Source of the DNA: a virus
DNA length: 22,149 nucleotides
Reading direction: 5' to 3' (one strand)
Virus record (IMG/VR): IMGVR_UViG_3300017708_000855
Span: 1 to 22,149 of that record
A program made the position numbers and the translations under genes. How positions within the stretch are numbered: the stretch's first letter is position 1; every line of letters begins with the position of its first letter. Of the stretch, positions 1 through 8,062 are shown piece after piece. The notes beneath the pieces were generated by a model that saw only the letters and a program-made list of their open reading frames with translations, made no database searches and was not told the origin of the DNA.

Positions 1-1821
1 CTGAGCTTGTGAAAAAGGTACCAGTTGATTTTCTGTTTGAGTACCTAAAGGCTGTGAAAATAGTTGAGAATTACCTTGACCTACAACAGGAGTCTGAATA
101 ATTGGATTTGCAGGCTGTACTGACAGCTGAATGTCGTCTAAAACAAGTTCATATTTTTGTATTTCGCTGTTATAAGTATCTTCAGACTTAATTGCACTGC
201 CGGAAATAGCAAATTGGACTCTTGGTAAAAGACTAGGTACTGATGGATGTTCGCCTAATGCTAATTCAAGCGTTATTCTATAGGTATTTCCTTGGAAAAC
301 ATAGACACCACCGTCATTATATCCGCCAAATGTCGTCTGACCATCATCGTCCATGTCTTTAGACGTATTAAATGTAGTTCTAAAATGAAGTGGATTTGTT
401 TCAGACTGATATGCATTGATAAATGCTGTATCAATATCAGTCGGCCATTGTATTCTTTGAGAGTTCATCATAACGCCGTTGTTCAATGACATTTCCAAAG
501 TAGTAGCTCCAACTGAAGATCCAGAACTATTGTACGCTAATGTAGCACCAGCGTTTAACGACGAATTACCGCCATGTAAACAACTTGGAATACTTTGCAA
601 TCTAGCTTTGTCTGCTCGCCAATATCCGTCAATTATAGACTGTGTAATAAAAAAGCCTAAATCTTCTTGAACACCGACTTCATCGTCATGAGTCAATAGC
701 TCTTGCGCAGCAAGGTCTTGCTCGGCCATTACAGTAAATGTTTGTATACCTTGACTTTTTATACTTGTACGTAATTTTCTAATTTGGCCTGTTTCAGGTT
801 CCATGTTTGCAAATGAAACTTTTGCAAAGCTTACGGTGTTTACACTCTGAGTAATAAACGGTACATTAAAGTCTTGAAAAGAACAAGTAAATCTAGTAGC
901 AGGAAAGCTTTCAAATTCAATATCATCAAACGATATTAATGTACCACCTGCATTTAGATTGGCCGTTCTTGGTGGAGGAATTTCCGTTTTAACTATACCT
1001 TCAATTGGTGGTTGAACTACGGCCTGTGTTTCGCTTATTACATCTACAATAATAGGTCTATACGTAATACTAGATATTGTAGAATATCGGCCTAAGCCAC
1101 TACGCTGTTGTAACGTTTGATTTGATTGAATGTCCGGTACTGCAGCTGTAAACTCTATTTCACCGCCAATCATACTCGATGAAAAGAAACTTGTTGTCGA
1201 CGTAATTCTACCTTGACCCTGTGATGCACCACCTCGTCCCAGAAACGATTCATATTGATAGCTCATGTTCGTCCCTGACAAATTGTATTCAACAGTTGCC
1301 AGTCCACCACTAGGTATAATGTAGTTTTTAATCTTTTCTTGTATAGTAGATCTAGGTGATTGAAGTAAAATAACTTCTGTATCATTTTGCACATTAGGTC
1401 TACATACAACGCGCCTTGTCCATTTGACATTTATAGAATTAGCAAGCGCAGCTGGCACAGCCGATCCGTTTGGTCTTCGTGCAGCAGTACCCGCAATTGT
1501 TACAGTAGCCATTCCACCAGGTGTGTCTGAATAAACATACACAGCAACAACCCTATTAGAAGTGTTTGGTTCTAGATAATCTAGTACTTCGTGGTAAATT
1601 ACATTGCCTGTAGAGTCAGTAACTTCAACAAGAATATCGGTACCAGGTTTTAAGAAGTCTTTGTTTCCACGGAGCTTAAATAAATTTTTACCACCAGTAA
1701 ATCTAGTTGGCATGTCGCTGACTTCAAAATATCTTGAATCGAACTGACTGTCATCTATAAGTACATTTTGTTGTAAAAGGTTTTTGGGTTGATTCCTTTT
1801 ACGCATAAATCTTAGCGGCAT
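1..1821 (-). CDS. Virion structural protein, tail/appendage type (3' end beyond window)
   Basis: I translated this by hand from the ATG at 1821-1819. The frame stays open for 607 codons to base 1, so the C-terminus lies outside the window. A GGAG ribosome site sits 5 nt before the ATG. The N-terminus is basic (MPLRFMRKRNQPK). Residues about 40-112 form a beta-rich domain (KNLFKLRGNKDFLKPGTDIL, then VVAVYVYSDTPGG) of a kind I recall in structural proteins of marine phages. Residues about 300-360 contain FDDIEFES and SFANMEPETGQIRKLRTSIK, which look like a second beta domain. The C-terminal part is Gln/Ser/Asn-rich. There is no signal peptide, membrane segment or catalytic motif. It follows the SbcD-SbcC fusion gene but is separated from it by a 46-nt gap holding a candidate promoter, so it probably starts its own late transcript. 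A role in the baseplate or a fibre is inferred; the exact position in the virion is unknown. Confidence 0.72.
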   Translation of the reverse strand, partial: MPLRFMRKRNQPKNLLQQNVLIDDSQFDSRYFEVSDMPTRFTGGKNLFKLRGNKDFLKPGTDILVEVTDSTGNVIYHEVLDYLEPNTSNRVVAVYVYSDTPGGMATVTIAGTAARRPNGSAVPAALANSINVKWTRRVVCRPNVQNDTEVILLQSPRSTIQEKIKNYIIPSGGLATVEYNLSGTNMSYQYESFLGRGGASQGQGRITSTTSFFSSSMIGGEIEFTAAVPDIQSNQTLQQRSGLGRYSTISSITYRPIIVDVISETQAVVQPPIEGIVKTEIPPPRTANLNAGGTLISFDDIEFESFPATRFTCSFQDFNVPFITQSVNTVSFAKVSFANMEPETGQIRKLRTSIKSQGIQTFTVMAEQDLAAQELLTHDDEVGVQEDLGFFITQSIIDGYWRADKARLQSIPSCLHGGNSSLNAGATLAYNSSGSSVGATTLEMSLNNGVMMNSQRIQWPTDIDTAFINAYQSETNPLHFRTTFNTSKDMDDDGQTTFGGYNDGGVYVFQGNTYRITLELALGEHPSVPSLLPRVQFAISGSAIKSEDTYNSEIQKYELVLDDIQLSVQPANPIIQTPVVGQGNSQLFSQPLGTQTENQLVPFSQAQ

Positions 1822-1839
1822 TTATTCTCCAGGATGTCT

Positions 1840-1853
1840 GCATGTATACACGC
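1840..1853. repeat. Short imperfect palindrome in the leader of the leftmost gene
   Basis: The 14 bases GCATGTATACACGC read nearly the same on both strands, with a perfect 8-base core TGTATACA and one mismatched pair in the arms. It lies between the candidate promoter (1857-1870) and the ribosome site of the gene starting at 1821. It could be a small operator, a weak hairpin in the mRNA leader, or chance. Confidence 0.25.
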
Positions 1854-1856
1854 ATC

Positions 1857-1870
1857 AATAATAAATATCA
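1857..1870 (-). promoter_or_regulatory. Candidate phage promoter, intergenic AT-rich motif copy 1
   Basis: On the minus strand the site reads TGATATTTATTATT. It shares its first 11 bases with copies 3 and 4 (18353-18367 and 20209-20223). The core ATATTTAT lies 39 nt before the start codon at 1821. The TGA at its left end is also the stop codon of the SbcD-SbcC gene. It sits in one of only four gaps over 20 nt in the window. On the plus strand it reads AATAAATA, one base from the T4 late-promoter core, so its direction is uncertain. Confidence 0.45.
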
Positions 1871-4800
1871 AGTCGAAATAGAACTAAACCCATCCTTAAC
1901 GTCGATGGTAAGTAAAGAGTCCGGCATATCCTTCATAATATCAATGTGAGATATAATAATGATAAAGTCAAACAGAGTCTTCATATATTCGAACATTGTA
2001 GCAATGCACTGCATGTTATCACTATCTAAATTACCAAAACCTTCATCAATTGCTATAAAATTAGGTCTTGGTAGACTACTGATCTGTATCAGTCCGATGC
2101 GAATTGCTAGTGAGCTTATAAACTTTTCCATACCTGAAGCTAGTGAAAGGTCCCAGGGTTCATCTGAATACTTGATTAACGTATGAATGTTTTTACCATC
2201 GGTCTTGAAATGTATAGTAAAGTCGACTATCTGTGATAGTATATCGTTAACTTCAGTTTCCAAAACAGGCAGACTATCACTTATGATTTCATACGGTATT
2301 CCGTCCCTTTTAATTGCCGACATATATAAATCATAGGCTTTCATTTCAAATTCTAAAGCATGAGCCCTGGTCATTGTACTAAGAATATTGTCTATGTCAT
2401 ATTGCGCACGCTTTCCATCAGATGCTGACTCAATCTTGTCTTCTTGTAATTGTGAAAGTTCATCTTCAATAGCGTCTAATTCAAGTTCTAATTTTTCGAT
2501 CTTACTTCTACATTCAGTATTATGTTGTATGTCGTCTTTAGACTTCTCGTACTTTGTAATATTATCGTTGGCTATCTGGATCTGTTCAAATTTACTAGTC
2601 ATCTCGTCATTCAACTGTTGTAACTTTACAACTAAGCGCTCTGACATAATCTTTGTACCGGATTTCTTAAGTAAAACTTTATTATGCATTTCCTTAGTTT
2701 TACTAGCATCAGCAACCGTCTTCAACTGTTGATTAATTTTTGAGAGATCTTCTGTGGCTGTTGTCAGCTTACCTTCTAAAATAGGTAAACTTTTCTTAGC
2801 TTGCATTGCGACTTTAACAAACTCGTTATTACAACAGAACTCGCATTCAGGATCATATTCGTGAGATTCAAGATGGCTAATAGATTTCTTATCCTGATCT
2901 ATTTTTACCTTTAGTGTAGATACTTCTTTAACAAGATCGGGCTTCTTAAATGTATAGGATTCAAGTAATTTTAGATTATGATCAACGTTTTCAATATCAA
3001 TTGTAGATAGGAAGCTTTCACATTTAGCAAGTGTCTGTTCATGCTCGTTGTTCTTATCATTTAGTTCCTCGATATTACCTTTTATAGTATTAATGTCACC
3101 AGTATAGTGTTTGATATTATCATATTCAGACTGTACGTCGACATGCTCAATGTCTCTCAAATTTGCAGACATACTACTTATCATTTCTGCAATAGCCAGC
3201 TTTTTGCTCTTGTACTCATTGACTGAATTGTCTATAGATTTGACAGATTCCTTAGACTCATTTAGCTTTTCTTTGGCCTGAGATAGTAAACCGGAATAGT
3301 CAGTTCTCTTAAATTCCTTTAATAGTGACCTAATATCGGAAACTTCATCAGATGCCAGATCCTGTAATTGCTCGAACACTGTGATGTCTAAAAATTGTGA
3401 AAGCAAATCTTTCTTTTCTGTTTGGCCTTTGTCGATAAAGCCTGTAGCAGCGTTCTGCGATGACAGTGCAGTTAATGTAAAATCGTCATAGCTTCCTAGA
3501 TATCGACGAATGATAGAATTAGTTTCTGATCTCTGTTCACCGTTTAACGTTATCTTTTCGCCTGAGTCGTCAATTGTCCAAAAGTTTACATCACATTTTA
3601 CTCTACCTGAAGCTCGTCGTTTAGCCTTTCTTTCGATATAGAAAACTTGTTCATTAGCTTCAAACTTAAAAGTACATGAAAATGTATCTCGTGCATTGTT
3701 CATGACACTGTCAGCACGAGTCGTTCGACTACATCTGTCAAATATACAATACGTAATAGAATCCAACAGAGCAGATTTACCAGTATGGTTCTTAGCAAAA
3801 AGACCAATCAGACCATCCATCGATTCAAAATCAAGTTTATTATTTTCACCATAACTAAACATGTTTGAAAATTCAAATGACAAAGGTCTCCAGACAACGT
3901 GCCGAATTGTATCTGGTACAATTATGTCTTTGTTTAACTTTTCATTGATCTGCAAGACTTTATCAACTGTTTCTGCATCTGCACTGTGAACCCTGTCTAA
4001 ATATGACTTGATCAACGTGTTTTGATATTCAACGTCTCGAGTATTAATAGCTCTTGTAGATGTCTTGTTTTCCAAATCCTGCTTTAGCAGGTCTTGTTTT
4101 ACTTGAACAATATCAATAGGTGTACAGGCTGTTCGAACATTAGTTATGATAGATTTCAACTCAGCTTCAGTTGTGTCAGTATGGAATATCTTTATTCTAG
4201 GATTTACAGGAATATCGGATATGTCGCCTATTTTACCAGACTCTACATAAATTGTATAGTAGGCATATGGGTTATTGATTTCATGAAATTCAGGCTTTAT
4301 TGTATTTAAGTCCCAAATAGTATATCCATGGTTCTTGTAACTTTCTCCAAAGTTTTGTTGTATTAAACTACCTGGATAGTAAATTCGCCCGTCGTTGTCA
4401 ACAAATTGTCTTTTGTGTATATCACCTAATAAAGCCAAGTCAAAGCCATCGAAGTCCGAAGTTTTTACAGAATCAGAACTTATAGTATATCCGACATCAG
4501 TCTTAGAATTGTACACAGGCCCATGATATAGAGCAATATTGATTTCATTTGTACCGCACTTTGGCCAATCTTGTTTATCTGTTGCTATTTCAAATACTGA
4601 AAAGTCTATGTTACCAAATTTATAAATTTCAGCTTTATTAAGATAGTGTAAGTTATCGTGATTTATGTTATTAATGATCGGTGAAAGTGCATCAAGCCTT
4701 GACTCATTATTTAGATTTGCATCATGATTACCCATAATAAGAACTGTCGTTCTCAGTTCAGCAAGGTTAAATAAAAACTCTGAAGTAAGATCAATCAGCT

Positions 4801-4981
4801 CAGGGCTAATATCAATTTTACTATGAACAATGTCTCCGCCGATATAAACTAAAGTAGACTCGGGTGTATCGGCAACAGCCTGATATAGTTTTCTAAATGC
4901 TTCACGATATTCCTTGTGACGAGTAAAATTTCTAATATGTATATCTGCAATATGTAGAATGTGTGTCCATTTATCTTGCAT
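1868..4981 (-). CDS. Fused SbcD-SbcC (Mre11-Rad50; T4 gp47-gp46) recombination nuclease-ATPase
   Basis: One 1037-residue frame joins two proteins that are separate in T4. Residues 1-~330 are an Mre11/SbcD calcineurin-like nuclease: D13-x-H15, GGD 48-50, GNHD 84-87, H153 and GDIH 186-189, which are the usual metal-ligand motifs. Residues ~365-1037 are a Rad50/SbcC ATPase: a degenerate Walker A (AKNHTGKS, 396-403), long coiled coils around a zinc hook CEFC (713-716), the signature ASGMEKF (948-954), Walker B FIAIDE (975-980), D-loop NLD and H-loop SH (1011-1012). The family resects and trims DNA ends for recombination and recombination-dependent replication. The frame is uninterrupted and both active centres look intact, so this is a real fusion and not a misread stop. 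The ATG overlaps the primase gene by 11 nt, with GGAG 10 nt upstream. Both Walker A glycines before GKS are replaced (A396, H399). Confidence 0.93.
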   Translation of the reverse strand: MQDKWTHILHIADIHIRNFTRHKEYREAFRKLYQAVADTPESTLVYIGGDIVHSKIDISPELIDLTSEFLFNLAELRTTVLIMGNHDANLNNESRLDALSPIINNINHDNLHYLNKAEIYKFGNIDFSVFEIATDKQDWPKCGTNEINIALYHGPVYNSKTDVGYTISSDSVKTSDFDGFDLALLGDIHKRQFVDNDGRIYYPGSLIQQNFGESYKNHGYTIWDLNTIKPEFHEINNPYAYYTIYVESGKIGDISDIPVNPRIKIFHTDTTEAELKSIITNVRTACTPIDIVQVKQDLLKQDLENKTSTRAINTRDVEYQNTLIKSYLDRVHSADAETVDKVLQINEKLNKDIIVPDTIRHVVWRPLSFEFSNMFSYGENNKLDFESMDGLIGLFAKNHTGKSALLDSITYCIFDRCSRTTRADSVMNNARDTFSCTFKFEANEQVFYIERKAKRRASGRVKCDVNFWTIDDSGEKITLNGEQRSETNSIIRRYLGSYDDFTLTALSSQNAATGFIDKGQTEKKDLLSQFLDITVFEQLQDLASDEVSDIRSLLKEFKRTDYSGLLSQAKEKLNESKESVKSIDNSVNEYKSKKLAIAEMISSMSANLRDIEHVDVQSEYDNIKHYTGDINTIKGNIEELNDKNNEHEQTLAKCESFLSTIDIENVDHNLKLLESYTFKKPDLVKEVSTLKVKIDQDKKSISHLESHEYDPECEFCCNNEFVKVAMQAKKSLPILEGKLTTATEDLSKINQQLKTVADASKTKEMHNKVLLKKSGTKIMSERLVVKLQQLNDEMTSKFEQIQIANDNITKYEKSKDDIQHNTECRSKIEKLELELDAIEDELSQLQEDKIESASDGKRAQYDIDNILSTMTRAHALEFEMKAYDLYMSAIKRDGIPYEIISDSLPVLETEVNDILSQIVDFTIHFKTDGKNIHTLIKYSDEPWDLSLASGMEKFISSLAIRIGLIQISSLPRPNFIAIDEGFGNLDSDNMQCIATMFEYMKTLFDFIIIISHIDIMKDMPDSLLTIDVKDGFSSIST

Positions 4982-5873
4982 AAAGTTTATACTCCATAAG
5001 CTTTGAAAATGTTAGCTTTTCTGTATTGTTAATTAACTGTTGGACGGCTTCTTGACCCAATTCATTTGGATCTTTACCAGGTAATTCAACGATATATGTA
5101 TTGAGTCCATAAGACAAAAACTTCTCTGCATGTGATATGGCCATGGTCAAAGCATCGTTGTCTAGTATCAGATTTATACGCGGCGGTTTATTAGATACGA
5201 TGGCTTGAATTAGTGACTTTGAAAGAGTTTTTCCAAACAAAGGTATTGTATTATCACCTGTAGATATTGCGTCAAATGCACCTTCAACTATGTTAACTGG
5301 TTCAGACCAGTTTATGAATAACTCCTGACCAACAATGTCACGACCGCATGGTGGGTTCAAGAACTTATAGTCAGTTTCATAAAAGGCCCTTGTAGTAAAA
5401 TAGTTTAGATTAGCATCTGCGTCATAGCTCGGTATAATGATCATGCCACTGTATGACCCTGACTCAGCATAGCCGATATTGTAACGTAAAACATCATACA
5501 TAGACACATTACGCTTCATAATATATCGTACTGCATTCATATAATCTGGACTTCTTTGATTGCCCTTGTATAATGGTATAAAGCCCTTGGGTAATGACAA
5601 TTCATTATCGGATTTGACTTTATATTTACCAGGCCTCAGAGTTCTAAAGAACGATATAATATTAGTTGGTGCGTCTAATTTTTTAGCCAAAGATACTAAG
5701 CTACGACCTTTAGATCCACAAACCCAACAGTGCCATGCATGTGAAATTAAGTTGACATTGAACTTGCGTTTTGGATGTTTACAGAAGGGGCAATGGAACT
5801 GAAGTTCATCATTCTTAGTTCTAGGTTTACCTAATAAACCCTGTAGTGCCTTTTTAATGTCAGTATAATTCAC
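4971..5873 (-). CDS. DNA primase, zinc-binding plus TOPRIM (T4 gp61 / DnaG type)
   Basis: This 300-residue protein should make RNA primers for lagging-strand synthesis. An N-terminal zinc ribbon uses C28-x2-C31 and C49-x2-C52, with H33 and H48 nearby. The TOPRIM domain shows VEGAFD (E197), the metal-binding pair D238-x-D240 in LILDND, and KDPNE at 267-271. There is no helicase domain, so it is shorter than a T7-type primase-helicase. The start is GTG at 5873-5871. An ATG two bases upstream (5875-5873) is out of frame and followed at once by TGA. I see no clear ribosome site in the 17-nt gap before it, so expression may be low. Its last codons overlap the start of the SbcD-SbcC gene and contain that gene's GGAG. 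Together with the nuclease before it and the fusion after it, it forms a DNA-processing cassette inside the structural genes. Confidence 0.9.
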   Translation of the reverse strand: MNYTDIKKALQGLLGKPRTKNDELQFHCPFCKHPKRKFNVNLISHAWHCWVCGSKGRSLVSLAKKLDAPTNIISFFRTLRPGKYKVKSDNELSLPKGFIPLYKGNQRSPDYMNAVRYIMKRNVSMYDVLRYNIGYAESGSYSGMIIIPSYDADANLNYFTTRAFYETDYKFLNPPCGRDIVGQELFINWSEPVNIVEGAFDAISTGDNTIPLFGKTLSKSLIQAIVSNKPPRINLILDNDALTMAISHAEKFLSYGLNTYIVELPGKDPNELGQEAVQQLINNTEKLTFSKLMEYKLYAR

Positions 5874-5890
5874 ATTACAATATAATCAAT

Positions 5891-6334
5891 TTATTTTGAT
5901 TCGGAAAGTAATTTCTTACTAATATCAGGTGGTAATTTTACTGATAACCATTTTCTAGAACCAATGCAATCATTGTAATAATCGTCACGTAAAATAACTT
6001 GTTTTCTGTGTTGAATGTTTTCTTCTAGATAGTTAACCTGACCTTTTGTTTTAGCCATGATCAGTATTTCAAACTTAAACTTAGACTTGCCGTGCTTGAC
6101 AATATCCTGATTCAAATGTTTAGAACTTCCAGTATAAGTACGCCAATCCGATTCAGTACGTTTAACGGTTCGTCTGGCTTTACCTTTCTTTTTTATCCTG
6201 CGGGTCTTACCAAAATATTTACGGCCAATATACTTTTTATCGGTTAATTTATTTGTAATTTGGTATACAAAACCGTAATAGCTTTCAGGAACTTCGTGTA
6301 AAATTTTACCTTGATATAACCAGTGACTTGTCAT
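5891..6334 (-). CDS. GIY-YIG family endonuclease
   Basis: The protein has 147 residues when started at the ATG at 6334-6332. This overlaps the previous stop as TAATG and is preferred over an in-frame TTG 12 nt upstream (6346), because it gives translational coupling. The GIY-YIG signature is split as usual into GFVYQ (21-25) and KKYIGRK (33-39). Further expected elements are R38, a basic linker (FGKTRRIKKKGKARR, 41-55), ESDWRTYTGS (61-70), a catalytic-type Glu in NYLEEN (E104 or E105) and N121 in YYNDCIG. The family cuts DNA with one metal ion. Small stand-alone members are common in marine phages and may act as homing or degradative endonucleases. No DNA-binding domain of the I-TevI kind is attached. 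The next gene starts 17 nt downstream. The family call is firm; the biological role is not. Confidence 0.8.
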   Translation of the reverse strand: MTSHWLYQGKILHEVPESYYGFVYQITNKLTDKKYIGRKYFGKTRRIKKKGKARRTVKRTESDWRTYTGSSKHLNQDIVKHGKSKFKFEILIMAKTKGQVNYLEENIQHRKQVILRDDYYNDCIGSRKWLSVKLPPDISKKLLSESK

Positions 6335-8052
6335 TAAGTATCCCAACGAACAACGAATGTTTGATCGTAATGTTCAACCTTTCGTAACGGTCTTCCCAAC
6401 TTGCCAATTGCCATTAGCGTATAATCGTCGTCATATAAACCGATAGTCGTGATATAAGGGTCCCAGTTGCTAGATGTAACGAAGCCTTTGATAGTAGGAT
6501 GTTCTGCAGTTGCATCATCAGACAGTATACTGGGATTCTGAGACATGTTAAATTCGCGATCAGAGATCATGCACACATATTCATGTTCAGTAAGATTTAC
6601 AGTGTTCTTAAAACCAACTGATGCGTCTTTATAGAAATTATCGTACGTATGAATCTTACTAGTAATGGTGGCAATACCTTCGTCGTAAAATATATTACCT
6701 AATTGTATACTCTTGTAGTTCGCGTAAAGTTGTGAAGGTTTTGCACCTAAATCATCGGTCCAGACGTCAAATCTATATAAGTCAAATCCACCAAAAGCAA
6801 ACAGCTTTTTATCTTTAGGTATCGGATCAGGCGCCGTTACAGCGTCGTATTGTGATATGTCAGGGTCAACATTTGCCCATCCTGCGCCTATACTAATGAC
6901 TCTATCTTCAGGATTAAATAGAGTAGCATCGGCTGCTGATATAAACCCTGCAAGAGTCAGGGTCTGTGATGCACCGGTTGAATGATTATCTACAGTAACA
7001 GATGCTCTGAATGTTGACGATATTCTAACAGTTACAGTTCCAGTTTGTTTGTTTCCAATTATAGTACTCATGTCTATATTTGTTTCAGCACCGTTTTTGA
7101 ACGTCTGTAGCCGTAACGAGCCTCCAAGTCCAGATAACTTAGTTATATATACGAGTCTGGCGAACAAGTTCTGTGGATTACTACCAGCATTATCAGCAGG
7201 ACCTATTTGCCACAGAGTTCGATATTCGTTATTACCGGGATCAAAGGCAGTATCGGGTTTAAAAGAAGCAATTATAGTCAAGCCTTGCCAATGACTGCAA
7301 TTACCAATCTTTCTCGGTAGTTTATCAATCCAACCAAAACTAGCTGAAGGCTGAGTAGTTCTTCGCCAAAGTTCAGTTTGACCATCCGCAGTTGTAACAC
7401 CACCAGTACCCGTTATTCTAAGAAAGCTACCTGTATAATTATCATGAACGCTATATGGATCGTTATATTCAATAGTGCCTGACGTGTTAAGTACATTATA
7501 GAACTTGCCGCGCGCTTGCTGAGTATAAGTCTTGTTAGTATATTCTTCAATGGTTCGACTTTGTTGATATAAATCGTAATGAGCCGATACATTTGCAGAA
7601 AAAACTCGATCAGTTGAATATGTAGACAGACGGCTAGATCCGTCATCGTAAGCAGCATTTAACAGTCGACCTTCACCGTCATCAACTATAGTAATTGAAC
7701 CTGAAGTCATTGTAAAACTTCCAGGCTTAATGCCTTCACCGGACATCAAACTAGGAATACTGATTACTTGTACAGTATCATCCCAACCTCTAGGTGCCTT
7801 ATAATTGTCAGTAAACTTTGGACGATAAAAAGGAGCGACTACAGCAGAGTGTATATCTCGTTTAGTAAAGCCGTTAGTAGTAAGAGGTTCGGAGCCAGAC
7901 GTATACTCAGATTTGCCATAAATTCCTTCATAGCCAAAAACCGAAACTCCATCAAACGAACCCGATCCACCAACAAGTTGTACATCATACTCCTTATGAG
8001 CTGTATGGTTCGTAATGGACTTGGCTGCTATACGCTTAAATGATCCAGCCAT
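6334..8052 (-). CDS. Tail/appendage structural protein with LamG-like region and marine-phage C-terminal module
   Basis: This 572-residue protein starts at an ATG with AAAGG upstream. Residues about 240-460 look like a concanavalin/LamG beta-sandwich: GLTIIASFKP, LWQIGPADN, GGSLRLQTF and FGGFDLYRFDVWTDD. Such domains often bind sugars. Residues about 460-500 contain GNIFYDEGIATITS, followed by a C-terminal module (about 501-572) with FNMSQNPS, DPYITTIGLYDDDYTL and KLGRPLRK. The last module is shared with the gene directly upstream (8063-9298) and is a type I recall at the C-terminus of structural proteins in marine phages. I infer a baseplate-peripheral or fibre role with host-surface contact. 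Its stop overlaps the start of the GIY-YIG gene, so structural and nuclease genes are translationally coupled at this point. Confidence 0.7.
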   Translation of the reverse strand: MAGSFKRIAAKSITNHTAHKEYDVQLVGGSGSFDGVSVFGYEGIYGKSEYTSGSEPLTTNGFTKRDIHSAVVAPFYRPKFTDNYKAPRGWDDTVQVISIPSLMSGEGIKPGSFTMTSGSITIVDDGEGRLLNAAYDDGSSRLSTYSTDRVFSANVSAHYDLYQQSRTIEEYTNKTYTQQARGKFYNVLNTSGTIEYNDPYSVHDNYTGSFLRITGTGGVTTADGQTELWRRTTQPSASFGWIDKLPRKIGNCSHWQGLTIIASFKPDTAFDPGNNEYRTLWQIGPADNAGSNPQNLFARLVYITKLSGLGGSLRLQTFKNGAETNIDMSTIIGNKQTGTVTVRISSTFRASVTVDNHSTGASQTLTLAGFISAADATLFNPEDRVISIGAGWANVDPDISQYDAVTAPDPIPKDKKLFAFGGFDLYRFDVWTDDLGAKPSQLYANYKSIQLGNIFYDEGIATITSKIHTYDNFYKDASVGFKNTVNLTEHEYVCMISDREFNMSQNPSILSDDATAEHPTIKGFVTSSNWDPYITTIGLYDDDYTLMAIGKLGRPLRKVEHYDQTFVVRWDT

Positions 8053-8062
8053 TATTTACCTT

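Noticed and set aside
292-670. Two short plus-strand frames (65 and 63 codons) in the first 700 bases
   Set aside because: They lie opposite a continuous 607-codon minus-strand frame with a good ribosome site and structural-protein composition. They have no ribosome sites and no recognisable sequence.
6335-6346. TTG start four codons upstream of the GIY-YIG gene
   Set aside because: The ATG at 6334 overlaps the previous stop as TAATG, a coupling used elsewhere in the window. The TTG has no advantage.
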